Shown here: piece by piece, positions 55,200 to 64,000 of the stretch
How the letters are laid out: each line of letters starts with the position of its first letter
How positions within the stretch are numbered: the stretch's first letter is position 1
Source: Myxococcales bacterium
GTDB taxonomy: Bacteria; Myxococcota; Myxococcia; Myxococcales; Myxococcaceae
Length of the DNA: 64,000 nucleotides
NCBI GenBank assembly: GCA_030681895.1
Contig: JAUXRI010000134.1
Span: 50,460 to 114,459, forward strand
Direction of reading: 5' to 3'
Program-made: the position numbers and the translations under genes
The notes under the pieces: model-generated
The model's database searches: none
What the model was told of the DNA's origin: nothing
The model's input: the letters and a program-made list of their open reading frames with translations, nothing else

Positions 55200-56578
55200 A
55201 GGTCTCACGCCGCGTGATGTTGAAGGGCGCGTCGGGCGCCGCGTTGTCGCTCCCGTTGCTCGAGAGCCTCGGCTGCACCACCGCCACCGAGCCCGCCGAA
55301 CAGCTCGCGAAGGCCGAGTCCCGTCAGGCCCTCACGTTCCCCAAGCGCATCGTCTTCTTCTACACGCCGAACGGGAACCTCGAGCTGCCGCCGACGATGA
55401 ACTTTGCGGGCTCGCACCTCGAGTCGCTCACGCCGTACGCGTCGAAGATGGTCGTCCTCAAGGGGCTCGACCTGCTCTCCAACGACGTCGGCCCCGGAGA
55501 GCCACACCAGCAGGGCATGGCGCTGCTCACCGGCCGTCGGCTCAATACGGGCACGCAAATCGGCGGAGACGGCTCCTTGTCGGGCTGGGCGCAGAGCCTC
55601 TCGCTCGACCAGCACCTCGCCAACGCCATCGGCACGACGTCACGCTTCAAGACGCTCAACGTCGGCATTCAGTCGACGCAGTACGGCGGCACCGAGGTGC
55701 GTACGGTGCTCTCGTACCTCGGCAACGACCAGCCGGTCGCGAACGAGACCTCTCCCTGGGCGCTGTACAACCGCGTCTTCTCGCAGCTCGGCGCAGACCC
55801 GTACGGCGTCGCGCGCCTGCGTCAGCGCCGGCACAGCGTCATCGACTACGTGAAGGGCCGCTTTGACCAGGTGAAGCCGCAGACCTCGCGCGCCGACCAA
55901 CTGAAGCTGGAGCAGCACCTCGCCTCGGTGCGTGACATCGAGTCGCGTCTCGACATCCCCGGTGGAGCCATCGGCGCGTCGTGCTCGCAGCCCATGCTGC
56001 CCGCGCAGTTCAACCTCAACGACCCGGCGAACTTCGGCACCATCGGCCGCCTGCAGATGGACCTCTCGGCCATGGCGCTCGCGTGCGACCTGACGCGCGT
56101 GGTGACGCTGCAGTGGTCGGCCTCGACGAACAACCGGCCGTATCCGTTCCTCCAGTACGACGATGGCACCGGCCTCAAGCCCATCGTCGGCGACGAGCAC
56201 ATTCTCGGCCACCAGCCCGACACCGACGTGCACGCGTGGGGCAAGCTAGCCGTCATTCGCCGCTGGTACATGAGCCAGCTCGCGTACTTCCTCGGCAAGC
56301 TCGCCGCGGTGCCCGAGGGCAACGGCACGCTCCTCGACAACACGGTGGTGGTGTGGTGCTCCGAGATTGCGCGCGGCAACACGCACAGCCATCACGACGC
56401 GCCGTTCCTCCTCGCCGGTGGCGCGGGTGGCTCGTGGCAGACCAACCGGTACCTCACGTTCCCCGGCAACGTGCCGCACAACAACCTGTGGGTGTCGTTG
56501 ATGAACGCCTTCGGGGTGCAGGGCACGAGCTTCGGTGACCCGATGTTCTGCACCGGGCCGTTGGCTGGCCTGGTGTAG
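55196..56578 (+). CDS. DUF1552 protein, Tat-exported
   Basis: 460 residues from the ATG at 55196, overlapping the previous stop (ATGA). The N-terminus SRRVMLKGASGAALSLPLLE is a twin-arginine signal, followed by a possible lipobox (ESLGC). The body matches the DUF1552 family, which resembles the alkaline-phosphatase/sulfatase-like DUF1501 fold: RIVFFYTPNG near residue 51, QGMALLTGR near 110, and the late WCSEIARGNTHSHHDAPFLL with a His-rich cluster that could bind a metal. Export in folded form through Tat is consistent with a bound cofactor. It presumably acts with the heme-motif partner. Confidence 0.88.
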   Translation: MKVSRRVMLKGASGAALSLPLLESLGCTTATEPAEQLAKAESRQALTFPKRIVFFYTPNGNLELPPTMNFAGSHLESLTPYASKMVVLKGLDLLSNDVGPGEPHQQGMALLTGRRLNTGTQIGGDGSLSGWAQSLSLDQHLANAIGTTSRFKTLNVGIQSTQYGGTEVRTVLSYLGNDQPVANETSPWALYNRVFSQLGADPYGVARLRQRRHSVIDYVKGRFDQVKPQTSRADQLKLEQHLASVRDIESRLDIPGGAIGASCSQPMLPAQFNLNDPANFGTIGRLQMDLSAMALACDLTRVVTLQWSASTNNRPYPFLQYDDGTGLKPIVGDEHILGHQPDTDVHAWGKLAVIRRWYMSQLAYFLGKLAAVPEGNGTLLDNTVVVWCSEIARGNTHSHHDAPFLLAGGAGGSWQTNRYLTFPGNVPHNNLWVSLMNAFGVQGTSFGDPMFCTGPLAGLV

Positions 56579-56590
56579 GCCCGCACGACT

Positions 56591-57250
56591 TCACGGCGTC
56601 GTCAGCGCACGCAGTCGATCTCGCTCGGTGAGGAGCGCCTCGCGCTCGGGGCTCGTCTTCGGGAGCATCTTCGCCCACTCGTCGAGGCCACGCGCCACCT
56701 CGGCGGCGACGCGGGGCGAGGCCGTCGTCGAGAAGCGCGCCCGCAGCTCGCGGCCCGCAGCGAAGGCGCGCTCGCGCACGTCGGCCTCGAGCTGAAACTG
56801 GCCGGACTTCACGATGGCGCTGAGGCAGGTGGCGACGAGGGCGTCGATGGCCGGCGCGCGCTCGGCGAGGACGAGGGCGGCCTCGATGGCCTGGACCTCC
56901 GCGTCGACCTTCGCGCGGCCTGCAGGGGCTGAGAGGCGCCGGGCCCGGCCGATGGCGAGGAGCGCGAAGGCGAGGGCGGTGCGCAGGGCAGGGTCGTCGT
57001 CGGCGGCGACGAGGGTGCCGAGAGTCTGGAGCGCGACCTCGGCCTCAGGGGCGGCGCGGAGCTCGAGGAGCGCGGCGCCTGCCTCGAGCTCGATGACCTC
57101 GAGCCACGCCTCGGCGAGCGCGCGGCGTGCGGTGAGCTCCTCGGCTGGGGTGAGGCGGGCGATGGTGACGCGGGCGGCGTCGAGTCGGGCGCGCCAGTCG
57201 GGTGGCAGACCAGCAGCGCGTCGTGGGAGCTCGTGCTCGCAGTCGCTCAT
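56591..57250 (-). CDS. helical cytoplasmic protein, unknown
   Basis: 219 residues from the ATG at 57250, which has a GAAGG ribosome site 5 bases upstream; the frame is open further upstream but runs into the intergenic region. The protein is almost entirely Ala/Leu/Glu/Arg-rich helix (AEAWLEVIELEAGAALLELR, LVLAERAPAIDALVATCLSA), suggesting helical repeats. No motif recognised. It is on the same strand as the kinase operon, 195 bp downstream of it, and converges on the DUF1552 gene with 12 bp between stops. Confidence 0.5.
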   Translation of the reverse strand: MSDCEHELPRRAAGLPPDWRARLDAARVTIARLTPAEELTARRALAEAWLEVIELEAGAALLELRAAPEAEVALQTLGTLVAADDDPALRTALAFALLAIGRARRLSAPAGRAKVDAEVQAIEAALVLAERAPAIDALVATCLSAIVKSGQFQLEADVRERAFAAGRELRARFSTTASPRVAAEVARGLDEWAKMLPKTSPEREALLTERDRLRALTTP

Positions 57251-57445
57251 GCAGGCCTTCGTGCCACCGGCCTGTCGCGAACGGAAGCGCCTCCACCCTC
57301 GCGCTCGCCGCGCACCGAAATGCCGACGGCGATGCCGTATGCAGGTGGCGGTTGTCGGAGCGCGCAGGCACACGGACGGTGCGCTCTGCGCCCTCGCTCG
57401 AATGACCGCGTCGCTCCTCGAGACAGTCGGCAGCACCGTCTGCCT

Positions 57446-58510
57446 TCAGCGGCAGGAGTTGCTGCGGCACTTCTGATCCGCCGCGTCGCAGTTCGCGCAG
57501 GCGACGCCGTCTTTCCCACACACGCGGTCGTCGCTGCCGCCGACACACGTGGTGCCGACGCAGCACCCGCGACAGTTGGCGGGGCCGCAGCGAGCCTCAC
57601 ACGTCCCTCCGTCGCACACGCCCGAGCCGCACGACGCGCACGCGCGGCCGGCAGCGCCGCACGCGTTCACCTGTCGCCCCGTCTGGCACTGCGCGCCGAC
57701 ACAGCACCCGGTGGAACAGTTGGTCGCGTTGCACAGCGCCGTGGCGCACTGCCCGCCACTACACGCAGAGGCGCCGCAATCGAGACACGCGGAGCCGCCC
57801 GTTCCACACGCGGTGCGCGACGGCGCCGTCACGCACTGGCCCGCCTGACAACACCCACTGCACGACGCGGGAGTGCACTGACAGGTGCGCTGAAGGCACT
57901 CGCGCCCGGGGCCACACGCTGCGCCGTCGCCGCAACGGCAGACGCCAGCGATACAGCGGTCCGCGCCAGTCGCGTCGGAGCACGGCGCGCTCGCGCCACA
58001 CCGGCATCGGCCATCAGCGCCACAGGTGTCCGCCGTCAACGTGTCGCACGCCGTGCACGCGGCGCCTGCGCTCCCACAAGCGGCGGGCGAGGGGCTCACG
58101 CAGGCGCCGGCCGCCGAGCAACACCCGGGGCAGTCACGACACGTCACCGCCTGCTTCACGAGGCGAATCGTGACGAGCCGTTCGATGCCCGCTGCGAGCA
58201 GCACTCTGCCGGCGCCCTCGGCCTGCGCGACGCCGAGCCGCAGGCCCACCACCCGAACGTCGAGCAGCTGGTCGCTCGTGTCGTGAGACAGCAGGATGCG
58301 CACCGTCGTCGACGAGGGCGTCAGCCCGGCGCTCAGCTCGGGCCGCACGGCCGGCTGAAACGCCGCGCCTCCGTCGAGCAGGCCCTCGTAGCGGAGCTGG
58401 TCGACCTCGAGCCCCATCGTCTCGGTGGTGACGAGCACCGCCGTGCCGGACAGGTCGCGACAGCCGCTCACGAGCAGCAGGCACACGCCGACGAGCGCGC
58501 GGGCCGTCAT
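57446..58510 (-). CDS. Cys-module lipoprotein
   Basis: 354 residues from the ATG at 58510, overlapping the stop of the TPR gene (ATGA). The signal peptide has lipobox LLVSGC (Cys17). Residues about 20-125 are a beta-rich domain without cysteines. The rest is a chain of knottin-like modules (CRDCPGCCSAAGAC, CTPASCSGCCQAGQC, CGPANCRGCCVGTTC), each with the pattern C-x-x-C-x-G-CC. The same module opens the giant lipoprotein encoded at 23682. It is third in the kinase-TPR-lipoprotein operon, so it may be displayed or regulated together with the kinase. Confidence 0.72.
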   Translation of the reverse strand: MTARALVGVCLLLVSGCRDLSGTAVLVTTETMGLEVDQLRYEGLLDGGAAFQPAVRPELSAGLTPSSTTVRILLSHDTSDQLLDVRVVGLRLGVAQAEGAGRVLLAAGIERLVTIRLVKQAVTCRDCPGCCSAAGACVSPSPAACGSAGAACTACDTLTADTCGADGRCRCGASAPCSDATGADRCIAGVCRCGDGAACGPGRECLQRTCQCTPASCSGCCQAGQCVTAPSRTACGTGGSACLDCGASACSGGQCATALCNATNCSTGCCVGAQCQTGRQVNACGAAGRACASCGSGVCDGGTCEARCGPANCRGCCVGTTCVGGSDDRVCGKDGVACANCDAADQKCRSNSCR

Positions 58511-59098
58511 CGGGCGTTGATGTCCGGCCAGGTCGGCGTGAAGGGGCGGGGGGCCGTGGCCACCGCCGTCGCGGTCGCCGCGCCGGCCACCAGCACGCCG
58601 AGGCCCGCCCAGAACCACCACCGCTGCGTCAGGAGGGGCTCGGGCGGCGCGGTGGCTTTGCGGGCGGCCAGCTCGAGCTCGAGGCGCTGCGAGGCGTTCT
58701 TCGCCTCGGCGCGCGCGAGCGCCACCCTCGTCTCGTCGAGCTTCAGCTCGCGCGTTCGCACCTCGCGCAGCTGCGACTGGGTCCTCTCGATGTCGTGAAT
58801 GAGGGCTTCAGTCGACGCGACCTGGTCCTCCGAGGGGCTCGTCTCGAGGTAGCGGCGAAAGAACACCAGCGCCTCGGTCGAGTTGCCCGCGCGCCGGAAG
58901 CTCTGCCCGATGTTGAAGAGCAGCCCGGGCACCGGCTTGAGCCGCCAGGCCTCCTGGTACCGCGCGACCGCGACGGTGAAGTCGCCGGCGTCGAAGGCCA
59001 CCTTGCCCATCGCTGCTGCCGCGCGGGCCTGGTCCTCTGCCGTCGGCTCCGCCCCGAGCGCGAGCGTCGAGAGCAGGGCGACCAGCGCGAAGGCTCGC

Positions 59099-59109
<11 letters not shown>
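58507..59109 (-). CDS. TPR protein with signal and C-terminal anchor
   Basis: 200 residues from the ATG at 59109, which lies 11 bp inside the end of the kinase gene. A signal peptide (residues 1-19, ALVALLSTLALG) is followed by about three TPR-like units (FDAGDFTVAVARYQEAWRLK, LLFNIGQSFRRAGNSTEAL). A Lys/Arg/Glu-rich coiled region and a transmembrane helix (WFWAGLGVLVAGAATATAV, about residues 163-181) follow, leaving a short C-terminal tail. The TPRs should therefore lie in the periplasm. It probably links the cytoplasmic kinase with envelope partners; this is inferred from the operon. Confidence 0.7.
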
Positions 59110-60544
<1,435 letters not shown>

Positions 60545-60739
60545 GGCGTCGCGGAAACCGCTTCACGCCGCGTGCCCAGTGACAGCATCTGATCCACGGT
60601 GGCTTCAGGAGCCGGCGACGTCGTTTCGATGCGGCCGCGCGCGGACGGCCATCAGAATGATGACCGCGAGGTCATGAGACTGCGCCCAGTGTGTGCCTCG
60701 TCGCTTCTCGTCCCTTTGCCTCGAGGCGAGGGAGCGGCG

Positions 60740-62023
60740 TCACGTCATGAGCCTCTTGAAGTCGGCGCGGTGCTTCAGGGGCACGAACAACCCTTCGTTG
60801 CGGTACCGCGACACGACGACGCCGTGAAGCTTCGCCTGGGCCAACAAACGCACCGCCTCGTCGTGCTCGCCCAGCTCGGCCGCGACGAAGGCGGCGTTCA
60901 AGAAGACGGGCGGGTTCTTCGGCCCGTGGGGCACACACCGCTCGAGATAGTGGCGGGCGCGCACGGCGTCGACGCCGAGGTGGTTGTTGTCGTCCTGGAC
61001 GGCGAAGAGCGGGTTGGCGGCGGCCATCGGGTCAATCGTTCCCTCGAGCGCCGCGTCGTAGAGGGCCAGCGCGTCGACGTACCGGCCCGCCGTCATCAGC
61101 ATCGTCGCCGCGTTCATCATCAACGTCGTGAGGTGCCCATGCCCAGTGAGCTTCATCCGCTCGTCAGGCGTGAGCTCGAGCAGGGAATCGACGTGCGCGG
61201 CGTTGGTGTCGAGGAACGATGACTCGACGCGTGCCCAGTCGACCTCGGGGTCGTCGAGGGCCGCGCGAACGGCCGCGACGTTGGACCAGTCGAGGTCGCC
61301 TGCTCCGCGACGCCGTGGCTGGTGCGCCCACTCGTGGTGCGCGCGCACCATGTCGTCGAACGCGTCGAGGAAGTGACCGGGCATCTCGACCGCCGACGGA
61401 GAGAGGCCGAGCGTGAGGGCGAGACGCTGTTGCACGGCGAGGTCGACGCCGAAGTCGAGGCCAGCCAATGCCGGGAGCCTCGTCACGAGCACGTCGTCCC
61501 ACACGGCCGCGACGGTGGGCTCGAGCTTCGTCGTCGCGAGCTTCAGCGATTGCTGCACCAACGCGCCGAGGAGCGAGTGCGCGGCGAGGCCGTCGTACGC
61601 GGCGCCATGCGCAGAGTCCGAGCCTGACGTGTCGATGGGCAGGAATGCGTACGTCGGCTTCGACGCTCGAACGAGGCGCTCCAGGGTGTCGAGCACGGCG
61701 CTCGGGTTCGTCACGCTCTGGGCATGCCACGCGCTGGGCTTCACGCGGTTGGTGCGCACGACGATGGAGAGCGGCGTCGTGGAGTGCACCGCTACGAGCA
61801 CGTCGGCGAGTCGTTCGTGGCGCTTCGGCCCGGCCTTGAACGTCACCCTCGCCGACACGACGGGCCCTCGTGTCTGGACGAAGGGGTCGCGCCCGGACTG
61901 TGCCCACTGCGTCAGCGCCGTCGTCAGCGCAGTCGCGTCGCCCGCCGGATCCGCGAGCGCGACGAGCACGTCGAAGCGCCCAGGCCCTTCACCGTGCCCG
62001 AGGAACAGGAACGGGAGGCCCAT
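60740..62023 (-). CDS. TPR-like cytoplasmic protein, unknown
   Basis: 427 residues from the ATG at 62023, with only 3 bp between its start and the upstream barrel gene stop. No signal peptide. The first ~190 residues are mixed alpha/beta (GRFDVLVALADP, LSIVVRTNRVKP). The C-terminal ~120 residues are helical with TPR-like spacing (LMMNAATMLMTAGRYVDALAL, LGEHDEAVRLLAQAK). No family recognised. It lies downstream of the EEP and barrel genes and is likely co-transcribed with them. Confidence 0.55.
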   Translation of the reverse strand: MGLPFLFLGHGEGPGRFDVLVALADPAGDATALTTALTQWAQSGRDPFVQTRGPVVSARVTFKAGPKRHERLADVLVAVHSTTPLSIVVRTNRVKPSAWHAQSVTNPSAVLDTLERLVRASKPTYAFLPIDTSGSDSAHGAAYDGLAAHSLLGALVQQSLKLATTKLEPTVAAVWDDVLVTRLPALAGLDFGVDLAVQQRLALTLGLSPSAVEMPGHFLDAFDDMVRAHHEWAHQPRRRGAGDLDWSNVAAVRAALDDPEVDWARVESSFLDTNAAHVDSLLELTPDERMKLTGHGHLTTLMMNAATMLMTAGRYVDALALYDAALEGTIDPMAAANPLFAVQDDNNHLGVDAVRARHYLERCVPHGPKNPPVFLNAAFVAAELGEHDEAVRLLAQAKLHGVVVSRYRNEGLFVPLKHRADFKRLMT

Positions 62024-62026
62024 CGT

Positions 62027-62869
62027 TCAGAAGCCGGCCCAGATGTAGTCGAGCGTCGGCAGAATGTTGTTGCTGCGCACGCGAACGCGGTCGGAGAAGC
62101 CATCGGCGCCCGTCACGACCTGCGACGCGCCCGTGTCGTGGTTCGCGTACAGCACGCCGACCGTGATGCGGCTCTGCTTGAAGACCGCGATGTCGAGGCC
62201 GAGGTGCGCGGTGACGATGAGCTGCGACAACGGCGCGAGGGCTCCGAGGTTGGTGCCGGCTTCAGACAGGTTGCCCTGCCCACCGGTGATGAAGAGGTTG
62301 GCTTCTCCGCGGATGCGGAAGGTGTCGCCGAGCGCGTGATCGTAGGCGCCACCGACGCGCGCGCAGACGCCAGTGAGCGGCGCTGCCAGGAGGATGTCGA
62401 GCGGCGCGACGAACGAGTTGAGCGGCGTGCCGCTGTTGGGCCCGAGCGGAACGCGGAACGCGGCGTCGGTGCGCGCTGTCCACACGCTGTGCTCGAAGAC
62501 GGTGCCCGAGAGCAGCACGCCGACGCGGGGAATCACCATCCACCCGATGTCGTTCTTCGTCGTCGCCCACGTGGGGAAGAAGAAGCCCTTCATCAGCCGC
62601 AGGCCGAAGGTCGGCACCGAGAGCCCGGCTTCGGCCGTGAGCCGCAGCGGGCCTCCGAGGAGCCGGAAGCGCGCGTTGACGTTCGGCGCGACGAAGAACA
62701 CCAGCGGGTTCGCCTCGAGCTCGATGCCATCGAGAATGGCGATGCGCAGCGGGTTGAAGAGGCCGACGCTGTAGTCACCCTGCTTGCCGACGTCGGCGGT
62801 GTCACGCGCGGGCCGTGGCGCGGCGAAGGCGACGGAGGACACGAGCACTGCGAGGAGCGCGGGCTTCAT
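62027..62869 (-). CDS. outer membrane beta-barrel protein
   Basis: 280 residues from the ATG at 62869, with a GGGAG ribosome site 5 bases upstream. The signal peptide is clear (LLAVLVSSVAFA). The rest alternates amphipathic strands with glycines and aromatic ends (LRLTAEAGLSVPTFGLRLM, FRIRGEANLFITGGQ) and finishes with Phe (YIWAGF), the usual outer-membrane signal. A single Cys (GVCARVG) is present. It is a porin-like or assembly-type barrel of unknown specificity. It overlaps the upstream EEP gene by 4 bp and lies 3 bp before the TPR-like gene, so the three form one unit. Confidence 0.72.
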   Translation of the reverse strand: MKPALLAVLVSSVAFAAPRPARDTADVGKQGDYSVGLFNPLRIAILDGIELEANPLVFFVAPNVNARFRLLGGPLRLTAEAGLSVPTFGLRLMKGFFFPTWATTKNDIGWMVIPRVGVLLSGTVFEHSVWTARTDAAFRVPLGPNSGTPLNSFVAPLDILLAAPLTGVCARVGGAYDHALGDTFRIRGEANLFITGGQGNLSEAGTNLGALAPLSQLIVTAHLGLDIAVFKQSRITVGVLYANHDTGASQVVTGADGFSDRVRVRSNNILPTLDYIWAGF

Positions 62870-63876
62870 CGGAGCTCCCACGTGCCCACGACGGGTGCAT
62901 GGTCGGAGAGGCGGAGCGCGTCCTGGGTGACACCAAAGGGCCCGGGCCCCTGGATGACGTCGGTGTCTCGCCAGGTGTCTGTCTTGCGAATGAAGAGGTA
63001 GTCGAGCGTGCGGTTCCAGTTGCCGGGGACGCCCTCGTCGTTCTTGATGTCGGGCCCGAGCACCGAGTGCGTGAAGTAGCGTTGGTGCGCGACGTCTCCG
63101 ACGCCGTACCTCGACAGCGGAATGGATGACGAGAAGTCGTCGTAGAACGGCTTCATCACGCTCGGCGTGTACGGCGGCTGCTCGAACTGCGTGCCCATCG
63201 CCGAGGCGCGCTCGTCGAGGAAGCCCTTGAGGCGGAGCTTGCCGTCGCAGCCCTCGGGCGTGCCGGCGTCGGCGCGTTCGTCACAGACGGGAGGCAGCTC
63301 GTTGAAGTCGCCGCCCATCATCCACGGCAGCGTCTCGGCCTTCGCGAGATCGTAGAGCTGTTTGATCTGCTTCTGCTTGGTGCCGTCCTGGTCGTACGCC
63401 TCGGTGTGCACGCCGTAGACGGCGACGGTGCGGCCACCACCGAGGTCGAGCTCGGCGCGCGCGACGCCGCGCTTCAAATAGAACGTGCTGGTGAGCGGAT
63501 CCTGATCAGTGCGGTCGGCCTGACGAATGCGCTCGGCCTTCACGATGGGGTAGCGGCTGTGAATCGCGTTGCCGAGGTTGACGCGGCCGACACCGTCGCT
63601 GGGCACGTACCGCGCGTCCCACGTAGCGGCGTACATGCCGTACTGCAGGTTGGTGTTCTCGAGCAGGAAGCGCACCATGTCGACGTGCGCGCTGCGCTTG
63701 GAGCCGACCTCGATTTCCTCGGTGATGAGGACGTCGGGGTCGTACTCACGAATGAGCGCGGCGATCTTCGTGAGGCAGTCGTTCACCTCGGTGCTGGTGA
63801 GCTGCGTTCGGTCGCCCCAGAAGTCGAAATAGAAGTCGACGCGACAGGCGCCGTACTTCACGTTCCACGCCATCAC
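62866..63876 (-). CDS. exonuclease/endonuclease/phosphatase-fold protein, 5' interrupted
   Basis: 336 residues if translation begins at the GTG or ATG near 63876 (start MMAWNVKYG). The EEP fold is complete in the window: WNVKYG near the start, a metal-binding Glu in ITEEIE, GVHTEAYD, GGDFNELPP, NWNRTLDYLF and SDHAPVVG, so the catalytic set of Asn, Glu, Asp and His is present. The same frame upstream of a TAG at 63925-63927 encodes a lipoprotein leader (LASLTACEW), so the intact gene was probably a secreted lipoprotein. In the present state either a start inside the frame is used and the product stays in the cytoplasm, or the gene is dead. Confidence 0.72.
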   Translation of the reverse strand: MMAWNVKYGACRVDFYFDFWGDRTQLTSTEVNDCLTKIAALIREYDPDVLITEEIEVGSKRSAHVDMVRFLLENTNLQYGMYAATWDARYVPSDGVGRVNLGNAIHSRYPIVKAERIRQADRTDQDPLTSTFYLKRGVARAELDLGGGRTVAVYGVHTEAYDQDGTKQKQIKQLYDLAKAETLPWMMGGDFNELPPVCDERADAGTPEGCDGKLRLKGFLDERASAMGTQFEQPPYTPSVMKPFYDDFSSSIPLSRYGVGDVAHQRYFTHSVLGPDIKNDEGVPGNWNRTLDYLFIRKTDTWRDTDVIQGPGPFGVTQDALRLSDHAPVVGTWELR

Positions 63877-64000
63877 CTTGAGCGCCGTGGGGTTCGCGGG
63901 CGGGGCAGGGTGCTCGGCCTTCGCCTAGAAGCGCGGCACCTCTTCGCGCGTGTAGCTCATGGGGTCGGCCACCCACTCACAGGCGGTGAGTGAGGCGAGG
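63877..64000 (-). pseudogene. 5' lipoprotein leader cut off by an in-frame TAG
   Basis: Reading the minus strand in the EEP frame from the window edge gives LASLTACEWVADP, then MSYTREEVPRF, then a TAG (63925-63927), then AKAEHPAPPANPTALK leading without a break into the EEP domain. LTAC is a proper lipobox. A single base change from a GAG or CAG codon would restore one open frame of signal peptide plus EEP domain. Either the amber codon is real or it is a sequencing error. The gene start lies beyond the window. Confidence 0.65.

Noticed and set aside
60545..60739. 195 bp between the kinase and the TPR-like gene inspected for small RNAs or tRNAs
   Set aside because: No cloverleaf, strong hairpin or T-tract terminator was visible.

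Overview
The window is very GC-rich DNA with strong G/C preference at third codon positions. It looks like a chromosomal piece of a Myxococcota (myxobacterial-type) genome. The case rests on gene content: two Ser/Thr protein kinases (one with TPRs, one with a PEGA-like tail), an FHA protein, an AgmX-like C-terminal domain, many lipoproteins with glycine- or Asp-Ala-Gly-rich linkers and knottin-like Cys repeats, MopE-type Cys/Asp motifs, and a DUF1592/DUF1552 pair. No rRNA, tRNA, transposase, integrase or CRISPR array was seen.

Layout. 1-8.6 kb: 3' part of a DUF4139 protein, a Cys-rich secreted protein, a kinase-TPR protein, an EF-hand protein, a large lipoprotein and a Cu/Zn superoxide dismutase. 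8.8-17.6 kb: a GMC-type FAD oxidoreductase, small secreted proteins, an AraC regulator back to back with a small membrane protein, and a Cys-rich lipoprotein gene with a decayed tandem copy just upstream. 17.6-23.5 kb: a dimethylglycine/sarcosine dehydrogenase-like enzyme, two small proteins, a POTRA/beta-barrel outer membrane protein and a hemolysin III/PAQR protein. 23.6-34.1 kb: repeat-rich lipoproteins, a PQQ-type sugar dehydrogenase, a two-domain PPK2 kinase coupled to an acyltransferase, and a DUF4832 protein. 34.1-47.1 kb: membrane and zinc-ribbon proteins, FHA, an outer-membrane-barrel/thioredoxin fusion coupled to a redoxin lipoprotein, a polytopic protein, aspartate carbamoyltransferase, pirin and further lipoproteins. 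47.2-51.0 kb: a 1250-residue MopE-like protein. 51.0-53.3 kb: an AT-richer island with a DUF5131 protein (three-Cys motif) and its TcmP partner. 53.4-64.0 kb: the DUF1592/DUF1552 pair, a kinase/TPR/Cys-rich lipoprotein operon, and an operon of an exonuclease-endonuclease-phosphatase protein, a beta-barrel and a TPR-like protein.

Tight units, judged from 1-35 bp overlaps: Pap-acyltransferase, barrel/thioredoxin-redoxin, polytopic protein-secreted protein, the paired coiled-coil membrane proteins, DUF5131-TcmP, DUF1592-DUF1552, kinase-TPR-lipoprotein, and EEP-barrel. Most of the window is cell-envelope biology: about ten lipoproteins, three outer-membrane barrels and several secreted enzymes. 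The features most worth follow-up are the DUF5131/TcmP island, the barrel/thioredoxin fusion, the amber stop that splits the EEP lipoprotein gene, and a recurring pattern of small duplications at gene ends.
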